A DNA stretch of 8,020 nucleotides from JBFKOL01 sp041628815 (lineage in GTDB: Bacteria > Bacteroidota > Bacteroidia > Chitinophagales > Saprospiraceae). The stretch covers positions 1 through 8,020 of the forward strand of contig JBFKOL010000188.1 in assembly GCA_041628815.1 (NCBI GenBank). The letters are read 5' to 3'. Positions 1 to 5,985 of this stretch are shown here, piece by piece; within the stretch, counting starts at the first letter, position 1; every line of letters starts with the position of its first letter. Position numbers and translations under genes: made by a program. The notes under the pieces are model-generated. The model saw only the letters and a program-made list of their open reading frames with translations, did no database searches and was not told where the DNA came from.

Positions 1-4
1 AGGC

Positions 5-42
5 GGGCATGCCTGTTGACAGACAGGCTGTTGCCCATTTTT
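5..42 (+). terminator. Rho-independent terminator of a gene left of the window
   Basis: A compound hairpin is visible. The outer stem pairs GGGCA (5-9) with TGCCC (32-36). The inner stem pairs GCCTGT (11-16) with ACAGGC (23-28) around a 6-base loop, with a small asymmetric internal loop between the two stems. A T tract (ATTTTT, 37-42) follows directly. The T tract on the + strand shows that it ends a + strand transcript, whose gene must lie upstream of base 1. Confidence 0.75.
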
Positions 43-154
43 ACCGGTCAAGAGTACGAAATGATTCAAGTCGGCCGATTCCCCGTATAACAATGATTTG
101 CAATACCTAGGTAAAGTCTTTCTCCGTACTTTTAGTTTGATCTACACCTTAGTG

Positions 155-631
155 ATGAGAATTTTGCAACTTGTACTTCTCTTGATTTTACTCCTTTCCA
201 TCAAGTCGGTGCATGGACAAAACGCCGCATACAGCCCCTTTTTGGGTAAATGGACAGGAAAGGGAGCCCTTTTTTCTTATGAAGCAAGGTTCATTATGAA
301 CTGGAAAGAGATCCTGCACGATAAATTTGTTTTGTTGGAATTTGAAAATCAGTACGATCGAGATGGTACATCGTATTCCATGCAGGCCGTGGCCATATAC
401 AATTTCAACCAAAACCCTGTTAGTGCCATCTGGTACGACAGCCGGGGCAAAATATTGCCGATCAAGGCCGAAATGGATAAAAACATCCTTACGGCTTTCT
501 GGGGTGATGAAAATTCAGAAAAAGGAAAGACTGTTTATGTTTCTAAAGGAAATACTATAGAGGTGTCTGATTTTGTATGGAGAGAGGGGTCTTACCAGCT
601 GTTTGGTTCAGCTTTATATACAAAACATTAA
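155..631 (+). CDS. Small secreted lipocalin-like protein (DUF1579-like)
   Basis: A 158-residue exported protein. Residues 1-21 form a typical signal peptide: MR, then an unbroken Leu/Ile core, then SVHG before Gln22, so it is probably released to the periplasm or outside. The mature part starts FLGKWTGKG (29-37), like the G-x-W strand that opens lipocalin-type barrels. It then alternates short beta strands, including AIYNF (80-84) and SAIWYDSRGK (90-99), which resembles the order seen in DUF1579-type proteins. I chose the ATG at 155. A TTG at 98 would add 19 residues in front of the signal peptide. It converges on the minus-strand gene ending at 683. The ligand or enzymatic role is unknown; the fold assignment comes from motif resemblance only. 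Confidence 0.75.
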   Translation: MRILQLVLLLILLLSIKSVHGQNAAYSPFLGKWTGKGALFSYEARFIMNWKEILHDKFVLLEFENQYDRDGTSYSMQAVAIYNFNQNPVSAIWYDSRGKILPIKAEMDKNILTAFWGDENSEKGKTVYVSKGNTIEVSDFVWREGSYQLFGSALYTKH

Positions 632-634
632 TTG

Positions 635-659
635 GAGAGAAGGATTATTATCCTCTTTC
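635..659. terminator. Weak hairpin between convergent genes
   Basis: GAGAG (635-639), a bulged A and AGGAT (641-645) pair with ATCCT (650-654) and CTTTC (655-659) around a 4-base loop, with one G-T wobble. It sits in the 51-base gap between two convergent genes. Neither side has a good T tract, so it is a weak or bidirectional terminator at best. Confidence 0.3.
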
Positions 660-682
660 GAGAATGATGAGTGTTGGATGAC

Positions 683-1006
683 TTAGACAGTCAGGTTTAC
701 CGGGATTTGCATTAAAAAAGCATGTGCGGAAGGATCGGCTGAGACACCATAGGCTGAAATAAAAAATCCCTTTTTACCGGTATCGGTCTCAATCCTGAAG
801 TAAATCATCGAGTCCGCAGGATTACTCAAGCCTTCAAAGCGTTTTTTAGCTACAATTTTTAAAGCCCCGGGCTTGTAATTTCGACCTTCTGCTTCCAGGT
901 ATGGATATTTAAAGGTAAATTCTATGGTATATCCATCCCTTTTTCCTTGTTGTATGGTTTCAACAAGCGTATCTTCTGCATAGGAGGGAGATTCTGTCCA
1001 CTTCAT
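683..1006 (-). CDS. 107-residue conserved protein of a Bacteroidota family often labelled phosphoribosylpyrophosphate synthetase
   Basis: A cytoplasmic-looking protein without signal peptide or membrane segment. Its order of motifs resembles, from memory, a family of about 100 residues common in Bacteroidota: TLVETIQQ (13-20), GYTIEF (25-30), RFEGLSNPADS (56-66) and KGFFISAYGVSAD (79-91). Many database entries call this family phosphoribosylpyrophosphate synthetase. The protein has no PRPP-binding motif and is roughly a third of that enzyme's length, so the label should not be taken as a function. The true role is unknown. The start at 1006 matches the usual family length. A terminator lies just upstream at 1022-1060, so it probably has its own promoter; TAATCTTG (minus strand, 1018-1025) is one mismatch from the Bacteroidota -7 consensus TAnnTTTG, but would leave only a very short leader. 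Confidence 0.72.
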   Translation of the reverse strand: MKWTESPSYAEDTLVETIQQGKRDGYTIEFTFKYPYLEAEGRNYKPGALKIVAKKRFEGLSNPADSMIYFRIETDTGKKGFFISAYGVSADPSAHAFLMQIPVNLTV

Positions 1007-1021
1007 ATTACTGCAATCAAG

Positions 1022-1060
1022 ATTAATAAAAGGGCAGGATGACGCTCCGCCTTCCTGCCC
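1022..1060 (-). terminator. Rho-independent terminator of the coiled-coil lipoprotein gene
   Basis: Read on the minus strand, GGGCAGGA (1060-1053) pairs perfectly with TCCTGCCC (1039-1032) across a 13-base loop. It is followed at once by a T-rich run, TTTTATTAAT (1031-1022). It starts 8 bases after the stop of the lipoprotein gene and separates it from the next minus-strand gene. Confidence 0.8.
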
Positions 1061-1068
1061 GGTAGTCT

Positions 1069-1470
1069 TTACGATTTCAAAGACTCTTTGACAGATTCAA
1101 AATATTCGCGCGTCTCAGCGCCAATTTCATTCCAGTCTTCAGAAATCTCCTTTCCCAGCTGAGCGATCTTAGTCTCGAGGTTCGATTGGATTGTTACCAA
1201 TTCGGCTCTGCGCTCTTTGAGTTCCTTTTCGGCATTCTTAGAACTTTTGGCTAGACGGTTATCTATTTCGGCGATTTCCTTTTCGACGTTCGATTTTAGA
1301 TCCATAGCTTCCTGGCGCATCGCGTCAAATTCTGCATGGGCATCGGAGATGATGGTCTGAGAAAGCTCTGTCATTTCGTCTTTAACATCGGTAGCTTCTT
1401 TTTTCTGTGCCGGGGTACAGGCTAAAAATGCTGCGGCCAGCATCATCAAAGTCATGTGTATTGATTTCAT
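1069..1470 (-). CDS. Small coiled-coil lipoprotein
   Basis: A 133-residue protein starting MKSIHMTLMM, followed by a short hydrophobic stretch and AFLAC with Cys18, which fits a lipoprotein signal peptide although Phe at -3 is not the commonest residue. The rest is highly charged and almost entirely predicted helix. Residues about 59-112 show heptad-like spacing of Leu/Ile/Val with dense Glu/Lys, as in a coiled coil. It is probably anchored to the inner or outer membrane facing the periplasm. I chose 1470. The frame stays open to an ATG at 1551, but that would place 27 extra residues before the signal peptide. No enzymatic motif is visible; a structural or stress-related envelope role is a guess. 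It is followed by its own strong terminator. Confidence 0.72.
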   Translation of the reverse strand: MKSIHMTLMMLAAAFLACTPAQKKEATDVKDEMTELSQTIISDAHAEFDAMRQEAMDLKSNVEKEIAEIDNRLAKSSKNAEKELKERRAELVTIQSNLETKIAQLGKEISEDWNEIGAETREYFESVKESLKS

Positions 1471-1561
1471 ATGTCTTATAATTTTGTACGGATTAATGAA
1501 TAATTCTCTAAATACAGGACCGTATAAAACGATCGTTTGTTCAATCATCATCCAACAATAA

Positions 1562-1588
1562 CGATCCTAAAATCATTTCAGCGGATCG
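1562..1588. repeat. Inverted repeat between two minus-strand lipoprotein genes
   Basis: CGATCC (1562-1567) and GGATCG (1583-1588) are perfect 6-base inverted arms around a 15-base AT-rich loop. An imperfect AT-rich inverted repeat, AAATTTTT (1591-1598) with AAAAATATTT (1611-1620), lies beside it. The pair lies between the end of the gene at 1664 and the start at 1470. It could be a weak terminator for the first (minus-strand TTATTGTT follows) or an operator for the second. Neither is established. Confidence 0.3.
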
Positions 1589-1663
1589 ATAAATTTTTCG
1601 AGTAATCAGCAAAAATATTTGAGAAGACCTCGTGAGTATCTGTCTTTTTAGCAGGAAACCTTA

Positions 1664-2584
1664 TCAAAGGGCTTGCCGTCGGCGAAAGAAAACGTGAATA
1701 TTGGCGTGGCGCACTCCTGCTTCATTGCTGATGTACAAATTACCTTCGTCGTCGAAGCACAAGCCCTCCGGTTGGTAATACATGCTGTTCTTGAGAAAAT
1801 AAATGCCACGTGCTTCACCAGTTTCGTTCCATACGGTTAACAGTTTTCCTCGTGCTGACAATACATATATCAAACCTGTCATGGGATCGATGTCGACCGC
1901 TGAAGGTCCAAAAACATTCAGCCTCCTTCTTACTGTAGACTTTGCAAACGAGCTGCCGGGAATTCGACTGGCCCGCAATTCGCGGGATGCTGCCGGTAAA
2001 TCCATGATCGTTTGACGCACACTCAAAGGTTGATCATCTTTCCAGCCGAAATAATACATGGCGCGGAGATGTGCACCGGAATCGCGATGTATTCTTTCCT
2101 TTCCAACGACTATAAATTCTCCGCTTTCGCCAAGACAGGTAATTCCCTCGATGTCATTTGCTTTCTTTAAGCGCGTCTTGAATACGTCTTCTTTCCAGTC
2201 TTCCAATGTCAATTTATGCACGTCGCCATTGCTTTCGACCACCAGCAAATGATTTCCGCAATTGGCTATCCCTTCGTAATCGGCCCTTTTTTTGATCCTT
2301 TGTCGCTCAACAATTTTACCGCTTCGAGGATCGATTTGGTAAACCAAGTCCTGTTCGTCGTGAATGGCAAAAAGGATCTCTCCAGGACCCCAGGTGAGTC
2401 CCGATATCTCGTCGAGGACAGGATCGAGTACATAGGTATGATCTGGTCTTTCCATGTCAAAAGGCAGAACGAAATCTTCATGCGAAAGGGAGTAAGCGGG
2501 CTGTTCACCACCAGGATGAACACAGGCTAAAAACTGAATACTCAAGAAGACTAAAAATATGGTTTGCAACATCTGCATCAGCAT
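1664..2584 (-). CDS. Beta-propeller lipoprotein of the SdiA-regulated family
   Basis: A 306-residue protein. Residues 1-20 are hydrophobic and end FLAC, with Cys21 as the likely lipidated residue. The mature part repeats short propeller-blade motifs: LDEISGLTW (57-65), DYEGIA (102-107), DIEGIT (144-149), FGPSAVDIDP (225-234) and QPEGLCFDDEGNLYISNEA (271-289). The -x-E-G/ISG- turns and the closing PEG...D..GNLYI.NE motif are typical of SdiA-regulated domain proteins, a family of cell-surface propellers resembling NHL, SMP-30 and phytase folds. The family's biochemical activity is not settled, and SdiA itself need not occur here; the name comes from an enterobacterial gene. The exact start is uncertain because ATG also occurs at 2578 and 2572. 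It lies downstream of dps but behind its terminator, so it is probably transcribed separately. Confidence 0.82.
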   Translation of the reverse strand: MLMQMLQTIFLVFLSIQFLACVHPGGEQPAYSLSHEDFVLPFDMERPDHTYVLDPVLDEISGLTWGPGEILFAIHDEQDLVYQIDPRSGKIVERQRIKKRADYEGIANCGNHLLVVESNGDVHKLTLEDWKEDVFKTRLKKANDIEGITCLGESGEFIVVGKERIHRDSGAHLRAMYYFGWKDDQPLSVRQTIMDLPAASRELRASRIPGSSFAKSTVRRRLNVFGPSAVDIDPMTGLIYVLSARGKLLTVWNETGEARGIYFLKNSMYYQPEGLCFDDEGNLYISNEAGVRHANIHVFFRRRQAL

Positions 2585-2621
2585 GGATTAAAGTCGTGAG
2601 CTTGATTCAATGATTTCTAAA

Positions 2622-2661
2622 AATTAATAAAAAAAGCCGTGGTTTCGAAGACCACGGCTTT
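2622..2661 (-). terminator. Strong Rho-independent terminator of dps
   Basis: On the minus strand AAAGCCGTGGT (2661-2651) pairs perfectly over 11 bases with ACCACGGCTTT (2643-2633) around a 7-base loop. The T-rich run continues through about 2622. It begins 21 bases after the dps stop codon and is the clearest terminator in the window. Confidence 0.9.
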
Positions 2662-2681
2662 AAGGTAGGAGTCAGACGTTG

Positions 2682-3176
2682 TTAGTTTACGGACATGGTA
2701 TGGCGTTCAAATTGAGATTGCCATGCACCAAGCATCCAGTTTTGTTTTTCAACGGTTGAAAGCATTCCGCTTATAATATCGACTGTACCTTCATCCTTAG
2801 CTTCGCTGGCCTCATGTATGACCCCTCTCATCTGTCTGATCAGGATCATAAGATTTTCTCTGATGACCTTGACCATTTCTTCATCCCTCATTTCTTGTTT
2901 GGGCTCTTCGATTTTGGATTTCTCTACATATACCGACATATGTCCAACCGGTTTGCCGCCGATGGTCAAAATCCGTTCGGCAATTTCATCGATATTGATT
3001 TTCGCATCGTTGTATAATTCTTCGAAAATCCTGTGTAAATCGAAGAAATGATGTCCCTTTACGTGCCAGTGAAAAGTTCGTAGATTTTGGTAGTACACGG
3101 AGTAAGAACAAAGAAGTTCATTCAATTGATTATTTACGGGCATCAATTGTTGCCCGGAGATTCCTATGTAATTCAT
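2682..3176 (-). CDS. dps: Dps-type ferritin-like iron-storage and DNA-protection protein
   Basis: A 164-residue ferritin-like protein. Dps assembles into a 12-subunit shell that oxidises Fe(II), usually with hydrogen peroxide, and stores it as mineral, protecting DNA from Fenton damage. The ferroxidase ligands, shared between neighbouring subunits, are all present by alignment to the Listeria type: His36 in FHWHVKG, His48 in FFDLH, Asp63 and Glu67 in IDEIAER. The RILTIGGKPVG segment that follows the second helix is also present. There is no lysine-rich N-terminal tail, so non-specific DNA binding of the E. coli kind is not supported. I kept the start at 3176, not the ATG at 3143, because Bacteroidota Dps proteins usually have about 35-40 residues before the FHW motif. 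It is divergent from the MscS gene; peroxide control is likely but no OxyR site is proven. Confidence 0.95.
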   Translation of the reverse strand: MNYIGISGQQLMPVNNQLNELLCSYSVYYQNLRTFHWHVKGHHFFDLHRIFEELYNDAKINIDEIAERILTIGGKPVGHMSVYVEKSKIEEPKQEMRDEEMVKVIRENLMILIRQMRGVIHEASEAKDEGTVDIISGMLSTVEKQNWMLGAWQSQFERHTMSVN

Positions 3177-3210
3177 TGATAGTTTTGTCTAATAGACGCC
3201 GCAAGTGTCG

Positions 3211-3231
3211 CAGAAGTTCGATAGACTTCGC
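3211..3231. promoter_or_regulatory. Inverted repeat in the dps/mscS divergent region
   Basis: GAAGT (3213-3217) and ACTTC (3225-3229) are inverted around TCGATAG. The flanking GC and GC can extend the arms to seven pairs with one bulged A. It lies 35-53 bases upstream of the dps start and about 100 bases upstream of the mscS start, so it could be an operator in the shared regulatory region. No clear TAnnTTTG promoter was found on either strand here. Confidence 0.3.
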
Positions 3232-3332
3232 ATTACGGTAACAGGTCTTGATTAAAAGGACGCTTTGTGAATGGTGAGTGAACCAATCTGTCGTTCTATC
3301 TTGTCTACATTTTAAAAAACCTCCAATTGAAC

Positions 3333-4214
3333 ATGCTGAATAATTTCAATCAATTTATCACAGATCTAGGAACTCACGTTTACGGATATTACGACTACTT
3401 GGTAGCTCTACTTCCAAAACTCATCATAGGCCTGATCATCTTGACCATATGGTGGTTGGTAGCCAAGCGAATCAAGACCACACTGGTAAGACAGTTGACT
3501 AAAAATACCGATGACCCGCTCACCATAAGATTCATCGGCAGGATTGCGTTTGTCTGCATGATTCTCATTGGTATACTTTTCTTTCTCAAAGTGGTTGGCC
3601 TCGGAAGCGTTGCTACAGGTATTTTAGGTACGGCAGGTGTAAGTGCATTTATCATAGGATTCGCCTTCAAGGATATTGGAGAGCACTTTTTAGGTGGTTT
3701 TGTCCTTGCATTCAACAGGCCTTTTAGGGTCGGAGACTTAGTCGAATTGAATGGCCAGAAAGGAACCGTAATGGCGCTCAATATTCGGGATACCCATCTA
3801 AAGACGTTTGATGGCCGGGACCTCTATATACCCAATGGCAGTATCATCAAAAATACGCTGGTGAATTACACCATTGATGGTTACATGCGCCATGAGTTCA
3901 ACCTTGGCCTGGATTATGAAGAAAATGTTGAAGAGGCCATCAAGACCATTTTGGAGGTGGTGCCGACAGTGCCGGGCGTGCTTGATGAGGATCGAAAACC
4001 GAGTGTGGCGATTCGGGATCTCGGGGCGAGCAGCCTCAACCTTACAGTATACTACTGGCTGGACACCTTTGACAAATCCGTCAGCGGTGGCAAAGTGCGC
4101 ATCGAAGTCATCAAGAGCGTGCTGGACGCATTGGGTAATAAAGGATTTTATCTGCCAGGCGATATCGTAGAACTGAAAAACTACAGCAAAGAGAACTTGC
4201 GCGTTGCGCAATGA
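3333..4214 (+). CDS. MscS-family small-conductance mechanosensitive channel
   Basis: A 293-residue inner-membrane channel, close to the length of E. coli MscS (286). MscS-type proteins are homoheptamers that open when membrane tension rises, releasing solutes during osmotic downshock. Three membrane helices are visible: about 24-45, 66-90 and the Gly/Ala-rich pore helix 94-128 (TGILGTAGVSAF..GFAFKD). The canonical FNRPFRVGD (127-135) opens the beta domain. IPNGSIIKNTLVNYT (166-180) follows, then an alpha/beta C-terminal domain (about 186-281) that forms the cytoplasmic cage. I chose ATG 3333; a TTG at 3327 would add only two residues. It is divergent from dps and convergent with the PPK2 gene. 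It has a terminator overlapping its own stop codon. Which MscS subtype it is (MscS proper or a homologue) cannot be told by eye. Confidence 0.92.
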   Translation: MLNNFNQFITDLGTHVYGYYDYLVALLPKLIIGLIILTIWWLVAKRIKTTLVRQLTKNTDDPLTIRFIGRIAFVCMILIGILFFLKVVGLGSVATGILGTAGVSAFIIGFAFKDIGEHFLGGFVLAFNRPFRVGDLVELNGQKGTVMALNIRDTHLKTFDGRDLYIPNGSIIKNTLVNYTIDGYMRHEFNLGLDYEENVEEAIKTILEVVPTVPGVLDEDRKPSVAIRDLGASSLNLTVYYWLDTFDKSVSGGKVRIEVIKSVLDALGNKGFYLPGDIVELKNYSKENLRVAQ

Positions 4215-4225
4215 CGTTTTTTTTT
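4197..4225 (+). terminator. Rho-independent terminator embedded in the 3' end of the MscS gene
   Basis: TTGCGC (4197-4202) pairs with GCGCAA (4206-4211) around a 3-base GTT loop. The run of nine T at 4217-4225 follows five bases later. The hairpin falls within the last codons of the channel gene and the T tract begins just after the stop (4212-4214). The 5-base gap before the T tract makes it less than ideal. Confidence 0.6.
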
Positions 4226-4253
4226 GAATATCAGATTATTTAGTTGATCGTTT

Positions 4254-5021
4254 TCATCGCTCAGGACTTTCGGGCCACGCAAACAGTCTGGAGGAGTCTG
4301 GAGGATTGATTTCGGATGATTTATCAGGATAATCAAACAAACTGAGCACGTACCTCATAGCCTGTATGCGCGCATCTTCCCTCTCCGGGCTTTTGATGAC
4401 GATCCACGGAGAATGAGAAGTGCTTGTCGTTTCAAACATACGGGTCTTATAGGAAGTAAAGTCTTCCCATTTTTCCTGTGCAGCAAGGTCGACGGGACTG
4501 ACTTTCCAGCGTATAAGTTCGGTGGACAATCGCCGCTCTATTCTTTTCTTCTGTTCTTCAGGATCTATGGAAAACCAATACTTGACCATGTGGATGCCGT
4601 CCTCAATGAGGAATTGCTCTATGTGGTTCACTTGACCCATAAACAACTTATATTGCTTGGGAGTGCAAAAGTTCATCACGGGTTCGACCACAGCGCGGTT
4701 GTACCAAGAGCGGTCAAACAACACAATCTCACCAGGATTAGGCATCCGTGAAAGGTATCGCTGGAAGTACCACTGGCCGGCTTCTCGATCACTGGGTTTA
4801 CCCATTGCCACCACCCTGTAACCCTGCGGATTCAGGAATTGCGTAAATCGGAAAATGGCCCTGCCCTTGCCCGCAGTGTCGCGCCCTTCAAAAAAAATGG
4901 CGAGCCTCTTTTTTTTATCACTTATATGTTTCTGGAGTTTGAGAAGTTCTACCTGCAAAAGGTACAGTTCTTCAAGGTAATGCTCAGAAATATTGTAAAT
5001 GGTACTCAACTCGTGGGACAT
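4254..5021 (-). CDS. ppk2: Polyphosphate kinase 2 family protein (PPK2)
   Basis: A 255-residue P-loop kinase. PPK2 enzymes transfer phosphate between inorganic polyphosphate and nucleotides, usually favouring NDP or NMP phosphorylation. Visible in this frame are Walker A GRDTAGKG (about 46-53), KPSDREAGQWYFQRYL (about 75-90), Walker B VLFDRSWYNRA (about 100-110) and the lid segment RLSTELIRWKVSPVD (about 164-178), in the usual order and spacing. The single-domain layout and the lid most resemble class I, but the lid lacks the usual Asp-Pro and Walker A is followed by RAIFR where GG-x-IK is common. I chose ATG 5021. The frame is open to an ATG at 5078, but those 19 extra residues do not look like family sequence, and the leader before 5021 is A-rich as favoured in this phylum. 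It converges on the MscS gene with a 39-base gap. Substrate class is uncertain. Confidence 0.9.
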   Translation of the reverse strand: MSHELSTIYNISEHYLEELYLLQVELLKLQKHISDKKKRLAIFFEGRDTAGKGRAIFRFTQFLNPQGYRVVAMGKPSDREAGQWYFQRYLSRMPNPGEIVLFDRSWYNRAVVEPVMNFCTPKQYKLFMGQVNHIEQFLIEDGIHMVKYWFSIDPEEQKKRIERRLSTELIRWKVSPVDLAAQEKWEDFTSYKTRMFETTSTSHSPWIVIKSPEREDARIQAMRYVLSLFDYPDKSSEINPPDSSRLFAWPESPER

Positions 5022-5489
5022 GTGGTTTGTGTTTAACGGTGCAGAACAAACAGGATCACCCGACAACCCATCGGACATCGGTCTTAAGTGCCCTGAACGA
5101 CATGGGCATGAAAATAAATGAATCGCCTGTGTTTTGATTATGCGCGGGAGATATTTATCGACTGAAATAATGATCCAATGAATGTGCTTTGTTCCCTTCG
5201 TGCCTGCCTTTTGGAACAGTCAACTTCATCTCAGCCATTGATTAGGGACATTTTTGCCTTATTTGGGAACTATTTGGTCCGCCAGGACGTCTTCTATATG
5301 TGTTTTATTTGAATTTGCGATACGACGTTGCAAGATTAAGGTGTTTGGATCTGATACACCTTTTCCCGCCCTTCCGCTGAAGCTGTACGATTTTTTCCAG
5401 CTCAACGGTGGTTTAGGCTCAACGAGCTCAAATAATCACTACACTCCGTTTGTGATGAACTTAATTCTACTAAACTAAAACTTACTAAG
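5022..5489. other. 468-base gap with no convincing gene
   Basis: The first 57 bases are the possible N-terminal extension of the PPK2 gene. No reading frame in the rest has family-like sequence. The longest + frame (5254-5478, TTG start) has unconvincing composition and I left it out. The stretch should carry the PPK2 promoter (minus strand) and the promoter of the gene at 5490. It contains a weak hairpin GGTGT (5340-5344)/ACACC (5356-5360) followed by TTTT, and three copies of GCTCAA at 5400, 5417 and 5426, two of them extended to GCTCAACG. No recognisable ncRNA was found. Confidence 0.4.
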
Positions 5490-5849
5490 ATGTCAGATAA
5501 ATTATACAATAAAGCTATAACATGGGCCTCTGACAGAGGATTCTCCAACATCAAGGCAAACTTTGGTGATTACGAAAGACCGACTCCTTATTCGAGGCCT
5601 AAGGAAGATAAACCTTATATTCCTGATATTACCGGTAGAAAAAGCGGCGCAAAATGCTATATAGAAATTGCGAATAAGGAAGAAGACCAGAAGCGAAGCA
5701 TTTCAAAATGGAAGCTTCTATCTACTCTGGCAAAATTAAAAGGAGGGAAATTCTTTCTACTGGCTCCGCGGGGACATAAGGCCTATGCCGAACGGATGTT
5801 AAAAAAGTATCGATTAGACGCACATCTTATTTATATGCCTGCAATTTGA
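5490..5849 (+). CDS. 119-residue conserved-looking protein, possible PD-(D/E)XK nuclease-like fold
   Basis: I do not recognise a named family. The protein is basic, with no signal peptide or membrane segment. An N-terminal helix (residues 1-16) is followed by PDITGRKSGAKCYIEIANK (45-63), a strand pair with Asp46 and Glu59, then a helix (about 67-83), a strand KFFLLAP (87-93) and an amphipathic helix with GHKAYAERMLKKY. The order Asp, about 12 residues, Glu-x-x, helix, strand, helix resembles the core of PD-(D/E)XK nucleases such as Holliday-junction resolvases. The Lys expected two residues after Glu59 is Ala61; Lys63 would have to stand in. It could therefore be an inactive or non-nuclease member. 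The ATG at 5490 has an A-rich leader (ACTAAACTAAAACTTACTAAG would run directly into it). Transcribed alone, 136 bases ahead of the sigma factor gene. Confidence 0.68.
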   Translation: MSDKLYNKAITWASDRGFSNIKANFGDYERPTPYSRPKEDKPYIPDITGRKSGAKCYIEIANKEEDQKRSISKWKLLSTLAKLKGGKFFLLAPRGHKAYAERMLKKYRLDAHLIYMPAI

Positions 5850-5889
5850 AGAGGTAGAATATATAACATCATATTATTCGTGGTGCACA

Positions 5890-5962
5890 TTTTCAAGGTA
5901 TTTCATAGTAATCGAATGCCTTGTTTGCCGGTACACCATTTGAAAGACAATTTTCAAGTATT
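5890..5962. repeat. Two copies of TTTTCAAG(G)TATT upstream of the sigma factor gene
   Basis: TTTTCAAGGTATT (5890-5902) and TTTTCAAGTATT (5951-5962) differ by one inserted G and lie 61 bases apart, both with CA or AA before them. The second copy overlaps the palindrome and the candidate promoter listed separately. They may be binding sites for one regulator, or a coincidence. Confidence 0.35.
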
Positions 5963-5970
5963 AAAGTTTG
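5940..5970 (+). promoter_or_regulatory. Candidate promoter and palindromic operator of the sigma factor gene
   Basis: A TTG at 5940-5942 lies about 19 bases ahead of TAAAGTTTG (5962-5970), approximating the Bacteroidota -33 TTG / -7 TAnnTTTG arrangement with one extra base in the -7 box. A perfect inverted repeat TTGAAA-N6-TTTCAA (5940-5957) covers the -33 element, a position where a repressor could act. If correct, the transcript leader before the ATG at 5986 is only about ten bases. Confidence 0.35.
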
Positions 5971-5985
5971 TTTAATTTCTTATAG

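Noticed and set aside
98..154. TTG start at 98 extending the lipocalin-like protein by 19 residues
   Set aside because: The ATG at 155 begins a textbook signal peptide; the upstream residues would place an odd extension in front of it.
1471..1551. ATG at 1551 extending the coiled-coil lipoprotein by 27 residues
   Set aside because: The ATG at 1470 starts directly before the lipoprotein signal, and the upstream residues look like translated leader.
2216..2530. A 104-codon + strand frame opposite the beta-propeller gene
   Set aside because: Antisense to a well-supported lipoprotein gene and without recognisable motifs.
3395..4211. Long minus-strand frames (128 and 137 codons) opposite the MscS gene
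   Set aside because: They are antisense shadows of a clearly recognised channel gene, with no family-like sequence of their own.
5254..5478. A 74-codon + strand frame starting with TTG
   Set aside because: It has no recognisable motif, no convincing start or RBS, and overlaps what must be the promoter region of the gene at 5490.
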